Assembly (NCBI GenBank): GCA_017622875.1
Contig: JAGAQG010000037.1
Span: 1 to 61,665, forward strand
Reading direction: 5' to 3'
Origin: Lachnospiraceae bacterium
Lineage (GTDB): Bacteria; Bacillota; Clostridia; Lachnospirales; Lachnospiraceae
Length of the DNA: 61,665 nucleotides
This document shows positions 36,334 through 45,538 of the stretch, in pieces. The position numbers were made by a program, and so were the translations under genes. Position 1 is the stretch's first letter. Every line of letters begins with the position of its first letter. Under the pieces are notes generated by a model that saw only the letters and a program-made list of their open reading frames with translations, ran no database searches and was not told the DNA's origin.

Positions 36334-37113
36334 GTGGAGTTTAGACCTTGTATAGACATTCACAATGGGAAGATAAAGCAGATTGTAGGAAGCAGTCTGC
36401 GTGATGAAGGAAATCAGGCAAAGGAGAATTTTGTATCCGAACAGGATGGCGCGTTTTATGCAGACTTTTACAAAAAAGACAACCTTAAAGGCGGACACAT
36501 TATTTTACTGAATTCCAAAGATTCCGAATATTATGAAAAAACAAAAGAACAGGCAATGTTAGCCTTAAAGACCTGGCCGGGCGGCTTCCAGGTAGGCGGT
36601 GGTATCACTGCTGAAAATGCTGCTGAATTTTTAGATGCAGGCGCAAGCCATGTCATCGTAACTTCTTATGTGTTTAAAGATGGACAGGTGGATTACCAGA
36701 ACCTTGAAAAGCTTCAGAAAGAAGTAGGGACTGATAAAATTGTCATTGACCTTAGCTGTCGCAAAAAGGAAGACGGCCGCTATTATGTAGTGACAGACCG
36801 CTGGCAGAAGTTCACAAAAGAACGACTGGGAGAGCCGCTTTTAGAAGAATTTTCTGCGTTTTGTGCTGAGTTTCTGATTCATGCCGTAGATATGGAAGGA
36901 AAAGCTTCCGGAGTTGACAGAGACTTGATCCGTATGCTGGAAAGATTTAAAGCAACTCCGATTACTTACGCCGGAGGCGTGACGACTATGGAAGATTTGG
37001 ATTCTGTTAAGGAATGTGGTCGTGACCGTATCAATGTGACCATCGGAAGTGCATTGGATCTCTTTGGAGGAACGCTTTCTTATGAAGAGGTTTTAAGAAA
37101 AATCCGTACCTGA
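36334..37113 (+). CDS. hisA: Phosphoribosylformimino-AICAR ribotide isomerase, eukaryotic type
   Basis: 259 residues with a TIM-barrel HisA fold. It starts FRPCIDIHNGKIKQIVG and contains DFYKKDNLKGGHIILL, GGFQVGGGIT and ITYAGGVTTMEDL. These match the eukaryotic HIS6-type subfamily rather than ordinary bacterial HisA. The reaction is the Amadori rearrangement in histidine synthesis. GTG start nine bases after GAGGAG. No other his genes are nearby; it trails dapB by 37 bases, so it may be read with the lysine genes. The family call is good, the physiological role somewhat less so. Confidence 0.88.
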   Translation: MEFRPCIDIHNGKIKQIVGSSLRDEGNQAKENFVSEQDGAFYADFYKKDNLKGGHIILLNSKDSEYYEKTKEQAMLALKTWPGGFQVGGGITAENAAEFLDAGASHVIVTSYVFKDGQVDYQNLEKLQKEVGTDKIVIDLSCRKKEDGRYYVVTDRWQKFTKERLGEPLLEEFSAFCAEFLIHAVDMEGKASGVDRDLIRMLERFKATPITYAGGVTTMEDLDSVKECGRDRINVTIGSALDLFGGTLSYEEVLRKIRT

Positions 37114-37212
37114 AAATAAATGATGAATTTTTCATAAAATGATGAAAAACGCTTTTGGGAAATGCTTTTCTATGGTAAAATAGATTTATCAAACAGTGAA
37201 GGAGATGAGCCT

Positions 37213-37740
37213 ATGCGTTTTATTATCAGAGGTAAAAACATTGAAGTTACTGACGGACTTAGAAGTGCTGTGGAAAGCAAGATCGGAAGACTGGAGAAAT
37301 ATTTCACAGATGACACAGAAGTATACGTTACCTTGAGCGTAGAAAAAGGACATCAAAAGATTGAAGTGACGATTCCGGTGAGAGGAACCATTATCCGTTC
37401 CGAACAGTCAAGTACAGACATGTATGTGTCTATTGACCTGGTAGAAGAGATCATCGAACGCCAGCTTCGTAAGTACAAAACCAAACTGATTGCGAAACAT
37501 CAGGACGGCGGAAACTTCAAACAGGATTTCTTAAATCATGAAGCAGATGCGGAAGAAGAAATCCAGATCATCCGTACAAAATATTTTGAAAGAAAGCCGA
37601 TGTATCCGGAAGATGCATGCTTACAGATGGAGCTTCTTGGACATGACTTCTTCGTATTCTTAAATGCAGAAAACGATGAAGTAAACGTTGTATATAAACG
37701 TAAAAATGGAAGCTATGGTCTGATCGGTCCTGAAATTTAA
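37213..37740 (+). CDS. hpf: Ribosome hibernation promoting factor, long form
   Basis: 175 residues from the ATG after GAAGGAGATG. The N-terminal beta-alpha fold (1-100, MRFIIRGKNIEVTDGLR) binds the 30S decoding region, and the C-terminal domain (about 120-175, RTKYFERKPMYPEDACLQM) mediates 100S dimer formation, as in Firmicutes long HPF. It stores idle ribosomes in stationary phase. It stands just before secA, a usual arrangement, with a terminator between. Confidence 0.96.
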   Translation: MRFIIRGKNIEVTDGLRSAVESKIGRLEKYFTDDTEVYVTLSVEKGHQKIEVTIPVRGTIIRSEQSSTDMYVSIDLVEEIIERQLRKYKTKLIAKHQDGGNFKQDFLNHEADAEEEIQIIRTKYFERKPMYPEDACLQMELLGHDFFVFLNAENDEVNVVYKRKNGSYGLIGPEI

Positions 37741-37772
37741 TTTAATATTTACAGAAAGTTCATAAAAAATCA

Positions 37773-37803
37773 AAGGGTTGCGGTTTACCGCAACCCTTTT
37801 TTG
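37773..37803 (+). terminator. Intrinsic terminator after hpf
   Basis: AAGGGTTGCGG pairs with CCGCAACCCTT around TTTA, followed by seven T. Confidence 0.93.
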
Positions 37804-37869
37804 TGCTATGATGAAGGTTAGTTTCAAAGAAAAAGTATTATAATCAAATAAAAGAAAAAGGAGAAATCT

Positions 37870-40437
37870 ATGAGTTTTATGGAGAAGCTTTTCGGCACTC
37901 ACAGTGAAAGAGAGCTGAAACTGATTAATAAAACAATCGATAAAATTGAAAGCTATCGTCCGGAAATGCAGAAACTTTCTGATGAAGAGCTTCGCGGGAA
38001 AACAGCAGAATTCAAGAAACGTCTTGCAGAAGGCGAAACACTGGATGATCTTTTACCGGAAGCTTACGCAGTTGTTCGTGAGGCTGGTAAACGTGTACTT
38101 GGTATGGAACATTACAGAGTACAGCTCATCGGTGGTGTGATTCTTCATCAGGGTCGTATCGCTGAAATGAAGACAGGTGAAGGTAAAACATTGGTATCTA
38201 CACTTCCGGCTTACCTTAACGCATTGGAAGGCAAAGGGGTTCATGTCGTAACGGTCAATGACTACCTGGCAAACCGAGATGCTGAATGGATGGGACAGAT
38301 TCACCGCTTCTTAGGCTTATCTGTTGGCTGTGTATTAAACAGCATGAAGAGCGAAGAAAGAAGAGAAGCATATAACTGCGACATTACTTATATTACAAAT
38401 AATGAACTTGGTTTCGACTATCTGCGTGATAACATGGTCATCTACAAAGAACAGCTTGTTCAGCGTGGACTTCATTATGCGATCATCGACGAAGTTGACT
38501 CCGTTTTGATCGACGAAGCAAGAACTCCACTGATCATTTCCGGTCAGAGTGGAAAATCTACAAAGCTTTATGAAGTTTGTGATTACCTTGCAAGAGTATT
38601 AAAACGCGGGGAGGCAAGCAAAGAATTTTCCAAGATGGATGCCCTCTTAGGGGAAGAAATCGAAGAAACCGGAGACTTCATTGTTAACGAAAAAGATAAG
38701 ATCGTTACACTGACTGCAGACGGTATCAAGAGAGTTGAACAGTATTTCAATATTGAAAACCTTGCAGACCCTGAAAACCTTGAAATCCAGCACAACATGG
38801 AACTGGCACTTCGTGCACACAACTTAATGCATCGTGACCAGGACTACGTTGTAAAAGACGATAAAGTTCTTATTGTAGATGAATTTACAGGACGTATCAT
38901 GCCGGGACGCCGCTACTCAGACGGTCTTCATCAGGCAATCGAAGCAAAGGAACATGTAAAGGTTAAGAGAGAAAGCAAAACACTTGCGACCATTACATTC
39001 CAGAACTTCTTTAATAAATATGACAAAAAAGCTGGTATGACAGGTACTGCTCTTACAGAAGAACGAGAATTCCGTGATATTTACGGTATGGACGTTATCG
39101 AGATTCCAACAAACCGTCCGGTTATCCGTAAAGACCATCAGGATGCAGTATATGCCACAAAGAATGAAAAATATCGTGCGGTCATCCGTGAAATCGAAGC
39201 AGCACATGCAAAAGGACAGCCGGTCCTTGTTGGTACAATTACCATCGAAACTTCCGAGTTGATTAGTGGCCTGCTTAAGAAAAAAGGAATCCAGCATGAA
39301 GTATTAAATGCGAAGTTCCATGAAAGAGAAGCGGAAATCGTAGCACTGGCAGGTATCCATGGTGCGGTAACAATCGCTACGAACATGGCTGGTCGTGGTA
39401 CGGATATTAAACTTGACGAAGAAGCGAGAGCAGCAGGCGGTCTTAAGATCATCGGTACAGAACGTCATGAATCCAGACGTATCGATAACCAGCTGCGTGG
39501 TCGTTCCGGTCGTCAGGGAGATCCGGGGGAATCCAAATTCTATATCTCTCTGGAAGACGATCTGATGAGACTCTTCGGTTCTGAAAGACTGATGGGAGTA
39601 TTCCAGTCCTTAGGTGTTCCGGAAGATGAAGAAATTCAGCATAAGATGTTAAGCTCTGCTATTGAAAAAGCACAGACTAAGATTGAAAATAACAACTATG
39701 GTATCAGAAAGAATCTTCTTGAATACGACCGAGTAAACAACGAACAGCGTGAGATCATTTATGAAGAACGCCGTCGTGTACTTGATGGCGAAAGTATGAG
39801 AGACGTTGTCTACAAGATGATCACAGATACTGTAGAAAATACAGTAGATTCTCTGATTGGCGATGACCAGAGCAAAGACGAGTGGGATTTCAAGGGTCTT
39901 AACGATGCCCTTCGTCCAATCGTTCCTGTGGAACTGATTACACCAAACAGAGTGACTGGAAATAAGAAAGGTGAATTAAAACACCAGTTAAAACAGGAAG
40001 CAGTGAAGCTTTATGAAGCAAAAGAAGCTGAATTCCCGAATCCGGAAATGCTTCGTGAACTGGAACGAGTATTCTTACTGAAAGTCATCGACAGAAAATG
40101 GATGGATCATATCGACGATATGGATCAGCTTCGTCAGGGTATCGGTCTTCAGGCATATGCCCAGAGAGATCCGGTCGTAGAATACAAGATGACTGGTTAC
40201 GACATGTTCGAAGCTATGACAGAAAGCATTCAGGAAGAAACAGTTAGACTCCTTCTCCATGTGAGAATCGAAGAAAAGGCAGAACGTGAAGAAGTAGCAA
40301 AAGTTACTGGTACAAATAAAGATGATACTTTAGTGAAGAAACCGACAAAGCGTGCGGATGCAAAAGTATATCCAAACGATCCATGCCCATGCGGCAGCGG
40401 AAAGAAGTACAAACAGTGCTGTATGCGTAAAAAATAA
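37870..40437 (+). CDS. secA: Preprotein translocase ATPase SecA
   Basis: 855 residues. Walker A MKTGEGKT at about 97-104, DEVDS as Walker B, helicase-like motifs ([20 protein letters not shown]), and the C-terminal zinc domain [13 protein letters not shown] that binds SecB or phospholipid. It drives secreted proteins through SecYEG using ATP. AAAGGAG precedes the ATG, and a TATAAT at 37839 is a possible -10 box. It is followed by a terminator and prfB, the common order in Firmicutes. Confidence 0.98.
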   Translation: MSFMEKLFGTHSERELKLINKTIDKIESYRPEMQKLSDEELRGKTAEFKKRLAEGETLDDLLPEAYAVVREAGKRVLGMEHYRVQLIGGVILHQGRIAEMKTGEGKTLVSTLPAYLNALEGKGVHVVTVNDYLANRDAEWMGQIHRFLGLSVGCVLNSMKSEERREAYNCDITYITNNELGFDYLRDNMVIYKEQLVQRGLHYAIIDEVDSVLIDEARTPLIISGQSGKSTKLYEVCDYLARVLKRGEASKEFSKMDALLGEEIEETGDFIVNEKDKIVTLTADGIKRVEQYFNIENLADPENLEIQHNMELALRAHNLMHRDQDYVVKDDKVLIVDEFTGRIMPGRRYSDGLHQAIEAKEHVKVKRESKTLATITFQNFFNKYDKKAGMTGTALTEEREFRDIYGMDVIEIPTNRPVIRKDHQDAVYATKNEKYRAVIREIEAAHAKGQPVLVGTITIETSELISGLLKKKGIQHEVLNAKFHEREAEIVALAGIHGAVTIATNMAGRGTDIKLDEEARAAGGLKIIGTERHESRRIDNQLRGRSGRQGDPGESKFYISLEDDLMRLFGSERLMGVFQSLGVPEDEEIQHKMLSSAIEKAQTKIENNNYGIRKNLLEYDRVNNEQREIIYEERRRVLDGESMRDVVYKMITDTVENTVDSLIGDDQSKDEWDFKGLNDALRPIVPVELITPNRVTGNKKGELKHQLKQEAVKLYEAKEAEFPNPEMLRELERVFLLKVIDRKWMDHIDDMDQLRQGIGLQAYAQRDPVVEYKMTGYDMFEAMTESIQEETVRLLLHVRIEEKAEREEVAKVTGTNKDDTLVKKPTKRADAKVYPNDPCPCGSGKKYKQCCMRKK

Positions 40438-40467
40438 GTATTTATAAGAAAAAATATACAAAAACAG

Positions 40468-40500
40468 GCCCTATCCATAGCGGATAGGGCTTGCTTAGTT
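40468..40500 (+). terminator. Hairpin terminator after secA
   Basis: GCCCTATCC pairs with GGATAGGGC around ATAGC. The following TTGCTTAGTTT is only partly T-rich. Confidence 0.7.
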
Positions 40501-40600
40501 TGGAAAAATCATATATTATGGGAAATAGTTTAGCAGACTAAAGTAATTGAGCAAAAGATATCGATTGCTGAAATCCAAGAAAAAGAAAGAAGGTGCTGCA

Positions 40601-41720
40601 GTGGTTGAATTAGATCAGATTAAATTTACACTATCAACTTATGAAAAACCTCTTGTGGAATTGAGGGATTCACTTTGACCTGGCCAGTAAGTGTCAGAGG
40701 ATAGAAGAACTGGAAAGAGAAATGGAAGCTCCCGGCTACTGGGACAATCCGGAAAAAGCACAGCAGGGAATGATCGTCTTAAAAGGATTAAAAGACGAAG
40801 TAGAGACCTATGAAAGCTTAAAGACAGGCTATGAAGATATTGAGACCCTTCTGGAAATGGGGTATGAAGAGCAGGACGAAAGCCTCATCCCGGAAGTTCA
40901 GGCGGAAATGGATGGATTCATTGAACGATTTGAAAATCTTCGTATCAAGACCTTGTTATCAGGAGAGTACGACAGAGACAATGCAATTCTGAAGCTGAAC
41001 GCAGGTGCAGGCGGAACAGAAAGCTGTGACTGGGCATCCATGTTATACCGTATGTATACCAGATGGGCAGAGAAAAAAGGCTTTTCTGTTGAGGTACTGG
41101 ACTATCTGGATGGCGATGAAGCCGGAATCAAATCCGTTACCTTCCAGATCAATGGAGAAAATGCTTACGGATATCTGAAATCTGAAAAGGGAGTTCATCG
41201 TCTGGTAAGAATTTCACCATTCAATGCACAGGGCAAGCGCCAGACATCCTTCGTATCACTGGATGTTATGCCGGATATCGAAGATGACATTGATATCGAG
41301 ATCAATCCGGAAGATTTAAGAATCGATACCTACCGTTCCAGCGGTGCCGGCGGTCAGCATATCAATAAGACCTCATCAGCAATCCGTATTACCCATCTTC
41401 CGACGGGAATCGTTGTACAGTGTCAGAATGAACGTTCTCAGTTCCAGAACAAAGACAAGGCAATGCATATGTTAAAAGCAAAGCTCTATTTACTGGAACA
41501 GCAGAAGAATGCAGAGAAGCTCTCAGGCATCCGCGGGGAAGTTACAGAAATTGGCTGGGGAAATCAGATTCGTTCCTATGTCATGCAGCCATACACACTG
41601 GTAAAGGATCACCGCACCAGCGAAGAAGTGAGCAATGTAGGAGCAGTGATGGACGGAAATATCGATCCATTCATCAATGCCTATTTAAAATGGATCAACA
41701 CAAAACCTGAAGAAGAATAG
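40601..41720 (+). CDS. prfB: Peptide chain release factor 2, with programmed +1 frameshift
   Basis: 372 residues after a +1 shift. The first frame runs from GTG 40601 for 25 codons to an in-frame TGA at 40676-40678; reading resumes at GAC 40677. The joined N-terminus reads VELDQIKFTLSTYEKPLVEL and then DLASKCQ, as in other RF2. The anticodon-like SPF is in VRISPFNAQ and the catalytic GGQ in SSGAGGQHINK. It releases peptides at UGA and UAA. The shift lets RF2 limit its own synthesis. The gene is intact, not broken. Confidence 0.95.
40661..40679 (+). promoter_or_regulatory. Programmed +1 frameshift site of prfB
   Basis: The slippery CTT followed by TGA and C (40673-40679) is preceded by an SD-like TGAGGGAT at the same spacing as in the classic site (AGG, two codons, then CTTTGAC). 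Low RF2 slows termination at the TGA and the ribosome slips forward. Confidence 0.93.
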
Positions 41721-41802
41721 CCGGAATGCAGAAAAAGCTTGCTAGAATCAGGTATTTGGGTGTACATTAGATAATAATTTTAACAAGGGAGTACATTAGG
41801 AT

Positions 41803-43002
41803 ATGAAACACGTTGCAATCATGGGCTATGGCACAGTTGGATCAGGTGTGTACGAAGTCTTAACAAAAAATAAAGAAGTCGTTTCAAAAAATGTGGGCGA
41901 AGAAGTAAATGTAAAATACGTACTCGATTTAAGAGAATTTCCAGGAGACCCTGTTTCCGAAGTTCTGACTCACAATTTTGATGATATTTTAAATGATGAA
42001 GAAGTTTCTGTAGTAGCAGAAGTTATGGGAGGTATCGAGCCTGCATATACATTTACAAAAAAATGTCTCCTTGCAGGAAAGAGCGTTTGTACTTCCAATA
42101 AGGCACTTGTAGAAAAACATGGTGCAGAGCTTCTTGCAATCGCAAAAGAAAAGAATGTAAATTATCTTTTCGAAGCAAGTGTTGGCGGTGGTATTCCAAT
42201 CATCCGCCCGTTACATACATGCTTAACAGCAGATGTGATCGAAGAAATTTCCGGTATCTTAAACGGTACTACAAACTATATGTTAACAAAGATGTCAGTA
42301 GAAGGTGCTGATTACGATGAAGTATTAAAAGATGCACAGGCGAAAGGATATGCAGAACGCAATCCGGAAGCAGACGTGGAAGGTCATGACCCTGCAAGAA
42401 AGATTGCAATCCTTACATCTTTAATTACTGGCAAAAAAGTTGATTTTGAAGACCTTTACTGTGAAGGTATTACAAAGGTAACTCCTGCAGATATTGCGTA
42501 CGCAAAGAAAATGGGCCTTGCAATCAAACTTTTAGCTACAAGCAAGAGAATTGGAGATCAGTATAGCATTATGGTCTCACCAAAGATGATTGGTTCCGCT
42601 CATCCACTGTTTGCAGTCAATGATGTATTCAATGCGATTTTCGTAAAAGGAAATATGCTTGGCGACTCCATGTTCTATGGCAGCGGTGCAGGAAAACTTC
42701 CTACAGCAAGTGCAGTAGCAGGTGACATCGTAGAAGCTGCAAAGGTAACAGGAAACACAGGTCATTTCTGGACAGAAGAAAAATTAGAACTTGCTGATAT
42801 CAGCAATGTAGAAAATAAATTCTTCGTAAGAACGACTGCATCTGCAGAAGAAGCAAAAGCAGCATTCGGCGATGTTTTCGTAATGGATGATGTAGAAGCT
42901 GGCGAAATCGGTTTTGTAACAGAAAAAATGACAGAAGCAGCTTATAAAGAATGTGCTGCAAAATTAAACGGTATCATTTCTATGATCCGCGTTGAAGGAT
43001 AG
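41803..43002 (+). CDS. hom: Homoserine dehydrogenase
   Basis: 399 residues. N-terminal nucleotide-binding GYGTVGSGVYE, the catalytic domain signature GILNGTTNYMLTKM and DVEGHDPARKIAIL. It reduces aspartate semialdehyde to homoserine for threonine and methionine. It is about 30-40 residues shorter than homologues with a full C-terminal ACT domain; the last 85 residues form only a degenerate ACT-like tail, so feedback control may be weaker. The following gene begins ten bases after its stop. Confidence 0.96.
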   Translation: MKHVAIMGYGTVGSGVYEVLTKNKEVVSKNVGEEVNVKYVLDLREFPGDPVSEVLTHNFDDILNDEEVSVVAEVMGGIEPAYTFTKKCLLAGKSVCTSNKALVEKHGAELLAIAKEKNVNYLFEASVGGGIPIIRPLHTCLTADVIEEISGILNGTTNYMLTKMSVEGADYDEVLKDAQAKGYAERNPEADVEGHDPARKIAILTSLITGKKVDFEDLYCEGITKVTPADIAYAKKMGLAIKLLATSKRIGDQYSIMVSPKMIGSAHPLFAVNDVFNAIFVKGNMLGDSMFYGSGAGKLPTASAVAGDIVEAAKVTGNTGHFWTEEKLELADISNVENKFFVRTTASAEEAKAAFGDVFVMDDVEAGEIGFVTEKMTEAAYKECAAKLNGIISMIRVEG

Positions 43003-43012
43003 TGAAAAAACG

Positions 43013-44215
43013 ATGAAATACGTACTTATCTTAGGCGACGGTATGGCAGACAGACCGATTCCTGAACTTGATGGAAAAACGCCTTTGGAATATGCAAAGA
43101 CTCCGACAATGGATGCCCTTGCAAAAAAGTCTGAGATCGGACTTGTACATACCATTCCGGAAGGAATGGCACCGGGCAGTGACACAGCCAATATGGCAGT
43201 ATGCGGTTATGACCCGAAAATCTATTACACAGGACGTTCCCCATTGGAAGCGCTGTCCATCGGTGTAGCTATGAAAGACACTGATGTGGCAATCCGTACC
43301 AATGTGGTCACAGTCTCCGATGATGATCTTCCATATGAAGAAAAGACCATCATCGACCATAGCTCCAGCGAAATCTCTACAGAGGACGCAGCAGTTTTGA
43401 TTGAAGCAGTACAAAAAGAGCTTGGTAATGAAATGTTTCACTATTATGTAGGAACAAGTTACCGTCATCTGCTCATCTGGGATAAAGGAAGCGTTGTAGA
43501 ATTAACACCGCCTCATGATATCTTAGGTAAAACAATTGGAGAATATCTTCCAAAAGAATCTCTGCTTCTGGAAATGCAGAAAAAGAGCTATGAAATTTTA
43601 AACAACCATCCAATCAATGTTGCCAGAGCGGCAGCGGGATTAAATAAAGCAAATTCAATCTGGTTCTGGGGAGCAGGTACCAAACCAATCCTCACTTCTT
43701 TTGAAGAAAAGACCGGAAAGAAGGGGGCCATGATCTCTGCGGTAGACTTACTGAAAGGAATCGCAGTAGGCGCAGGCATGGATAACAAAATTGTAGAAGG
43801 TGCCAATGGACAGCTTCATACCAACTATGAAGGAAAGGCACAGGCTGCAGTAGACGCACTCTTAAAAGAGGGCTATGATTTTGCTTACATTCATGTGGAA
43901 GCACCGGACGAAATGGGACATCAGGGCAGTGTGGAAAGAAAGGTTCAGGCCATTGAATATTTAGATGACCGAATCATCCGCAACGTAAAAGAAGCTCTGG
44001 ATGCATCAGGTGAGGCTTATCGTATGCTCATCTTACCGGATCATCCAACACCGATCGAGGTGAGAACCCATACAAATGAACCGGTTCCGTACTTATTGTA
44101 TGACAATCAGAAAGAGCAGGAACATGATTGGCAGTACAGTGAAAAATGTGCGGAAGAGAGTGGAAATGACCACCCACTCGGACATGAATTGATAGATTAT
44201 CTGTTCAGAGATTAA
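43013..44215 (+). CDS. ApgM-like phosphoglycerate mutase homologue, probable homoserine kinase analogue
   Basis: 400 residues of the archaeal-type cofactor-independent phosphoglycerate mutase family (COG3635). It starts MKYVLILGDGMADRPIPELDGKTPLEYAKTP and has the metal-binding DTANMAVCGYDP and HVEAPDEMGHQG segments of the alkaline-phosphatase superfamily. It sits ten bases after hom and 31 before lysC, with no thrB nearby. Proteins of this family beside threonine genes have been proposed, from genome context, to replace homoserine kinase. Either that or glycolytic mutase activity is possible; context favours the former. Confidence 0.85.
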   Translation: MKYVLILGDGMADRPIPELDGKTPLEYAKTPTMDALAKKSEIGLVHTIPEGMAPGSDTANMAVCGYDPKIYYTGRSPLEALSIGVAMKDTDVAIRTNVVTVSDDDLPYEEKTIIDHSSSEISTEDAAVLIEAVQKELGNEMFHYYVGTSYRHLLIWDKGSVVELTPPHDILGKTIGEYLPKESLLLEMQKKSYEILNNHPINVARAAAGLNKANSIWFWGAGTKPILTSFEEKTGKKGAMISAVDLLKGIAVGAGMDNKIVEGANGQLHTNYEGKAQAAVDALLKEGYDFAYIHVEAPDEMGHQGSVERKVQAIEYLDDRIIRNVKEALDASGEAYRMLILPDHPTPIEVRTHTNEPVPYLLYDNQKEQEHDWQYSEKCAEESGNDHPLGHELIDYLFRD

Positions 44216-44246
44216 GACTGAATATACGAGGAATGAGGAGAACATT

Positions 44247-45455
44247 ATGTTAATTGTGAAAAAATTCGGTGGTACTTCTGTCGGCAACAGTGAAAGAATT
44301 CAGAACGTTGCCAAAAGAATTGCGGCAGAGTACAAAAAAGGAAACGACGTAGTAGTTGTTCTTTCCGCTATGGGTAAAATGACAGACGTACTCATTGATC
44401 AGGCGAAAGAATTAAACCCAAACCCGCCAAAACGTGAAATGGATATGCTTTTTACTATCGGTGAACAGCAGTCAGTTGCTTTAATGGCAATGGCACTGGA
44501 TGCAATCGGTATTCCTGCAATCTCTTTAAATGCATTCCAGGTTCCAATGGAAACAACAAAGGTTTATGGTAACGCAAGATTAAAAAAGATTGGAACAGAA
44601 AGAATCCGTCACGAATTAGAATCTAAAAAAGTTGTTATCGTAACAGGTTTCCAGGGTGTCAACAAATATGAAGACTATACAACTTTAGGACGCGGTGGTT
44701 CTGATACAACTGCAGTAGCTCTTGCAGCTGCATTACATGCAGATGCATGCGAAATCTACACAGACGTTGATGGTGTTTACACAGCTGACCCACGTATCGT
44801 AAAAAATGCGCGTAAGCTGGAAGAGATCACTTACGATGAAATGCTTGACCTTGCAACTTTAGGTGCAGGCGTACTTCATAACCGTTCCGTAGAAATGGCA
44901 AAAAAATATGGCGTACCACTTGTTGTACGTTCCAGCTTAAATGAATCAGAAGGTACTGTATTAAAGGAGGAAACAACCGTGGAAAGAATGTTAATCAGCG
45001 GAGTTGCATTAGATAAAAACGTAGCAAGAATCTCAGTTATGGGATTAAAGGATGAACCAGGTATCGCATTCAAATTATTTGACTGCCTTGCCAAAGCAAA
45101 TATCAACGTAGACGTTATTTTACAGTCTATCGGACGTGACGGCACAAAGGATATCACATTTACAGTAGCAAAAGACGAAGCAGACAATGCAGTAAAAACA
45201 ATTCATGCAAACAAAGCAAGAATCACATTACAGGATATTACAGTTAACAAACACGTTAACAAGATTTCCATCGTTGGTGCTGGTATGATGTCTAACCCGG
45301 GTGTTGCAGCAAAAATGTTCGAAGCACTTTACAATGTAGGTGTTAACATCAACATGATCTCTACATCTGAAATCCGTGTAACAGTTATCGTTGATGAAGG
45401 AAAAGCTGAAAAAGCAATGAATGCAGTACATGATGCATTTGCACTTGGAGAATAA
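44247..45455 (+). CDS. lysC: Aspartate kinase
   Basis: 402 residues. The kinase domain begins VKKFGGTSVGN and contains GRGGSDTTAVALA and the DVDGVYTADPR segment. Two ACT domains (about 255-402) give feedback control. It phosphorylates aspartate, the first step towards lysine, diaminopimelate, threonine and methionine. GAGGAG precedes the ATG. It closes the hom-apgM-lysC set. A strong in-frame internal ribosome site and GTG at 44979 should also yield the regulatory half alone, as in B. subtilis aspartokinase II. Confidence 0.96.
   Translation: MLIVKKFGGTSVGNSERIQNVAKRIAAEYKKGNDVVVVLSAMGKMTDVLIDQAKELNPNPPKREMDMLFTIGEQQSVALMAMALDAIGIPAISLNAFQVPMETTKVYGNARLKKIGTERIRHELESKKVVIVTGFQGVNKYEDYTTLGRGGSDTTAVALAAALHADACEIYTDVDGVYTADPRIVKNARKLEEITYDEMLDLATLGAGVLHNRSVEMAKKYGVPLVVRSSLNESEGTVLKEETTVERMLISGVALDKNVARISVMGLKDEPGIAFKLFDCLAKANINVDVILQSIGRDGTKDITFTVAKDEADNAVKTIHANKARITLQDITVNKHVNKISIVGAGMMSNPGVAAKMFEALYNVGVNINMISTSEIRVTVIVDEGKAEKAMNAVHDAFALGE
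44964..45455 (+). CDS. Aspartate kinase beta subunit from internal start
   Basis: AAAGGAGG (44963-44970) lies eight bases before an in-frame GTG at 44979, inside lysC. The product would be 158 residues: a short lead (ERMLISGVALDKN) and the two ACT domains. In B. subtilis the aspartokinase II beta subunit is made this way from an overlapping in-phase start. The feature range includes the ribosome site; coding begins at 44979. The sequence supports it, but expression is not shown. Confidence 0.65.
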   Translation, partial: KEETTVERMLISGVALDKNVARISVMGLKDEPGIAFKLFDCLAKANINVDVILQSIGRDGTKDITFTVAKDEADNAVKTIHANKARITLQDITVNKHVNKISIVGAGMMSNPGVAAKMFEALYNVGVNINMISTSEIRVTVIVDEGKAEKAMNAVHDAFALGE

Positions 45456-45474
45456 TTAAAGAAGAAATATTTGG

Positions 45475-45505
45475 AAGGCGTCCGAATTTCGGACGCTTTC
45501 TGTTT
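45475..45505 (+). terminator. Intrinsic terminator after lysC
   Basis: AAGGCGTCCGA pairs with TCGGACGCTTT (one G-U), followed by a T-rich stretch. Confidence 0.88.
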
Positions 45506-45538
45506 CAAGTATATAACCTGTGAAATTAGGAGGTCTGA

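Noticed and set aside
40601-40678. Short ORF ending in TGA just before a second ORF, as if prfB were broken
   Set aside because: The slip site and SD-like element match the classic RF2 programmed frameshift, and the joined protein is full length.
43031-43468. 145-codon open frame antisense to the ApgM-like gene
   Set aside because: Shadow of a conserved gene, rich in Cys and His.
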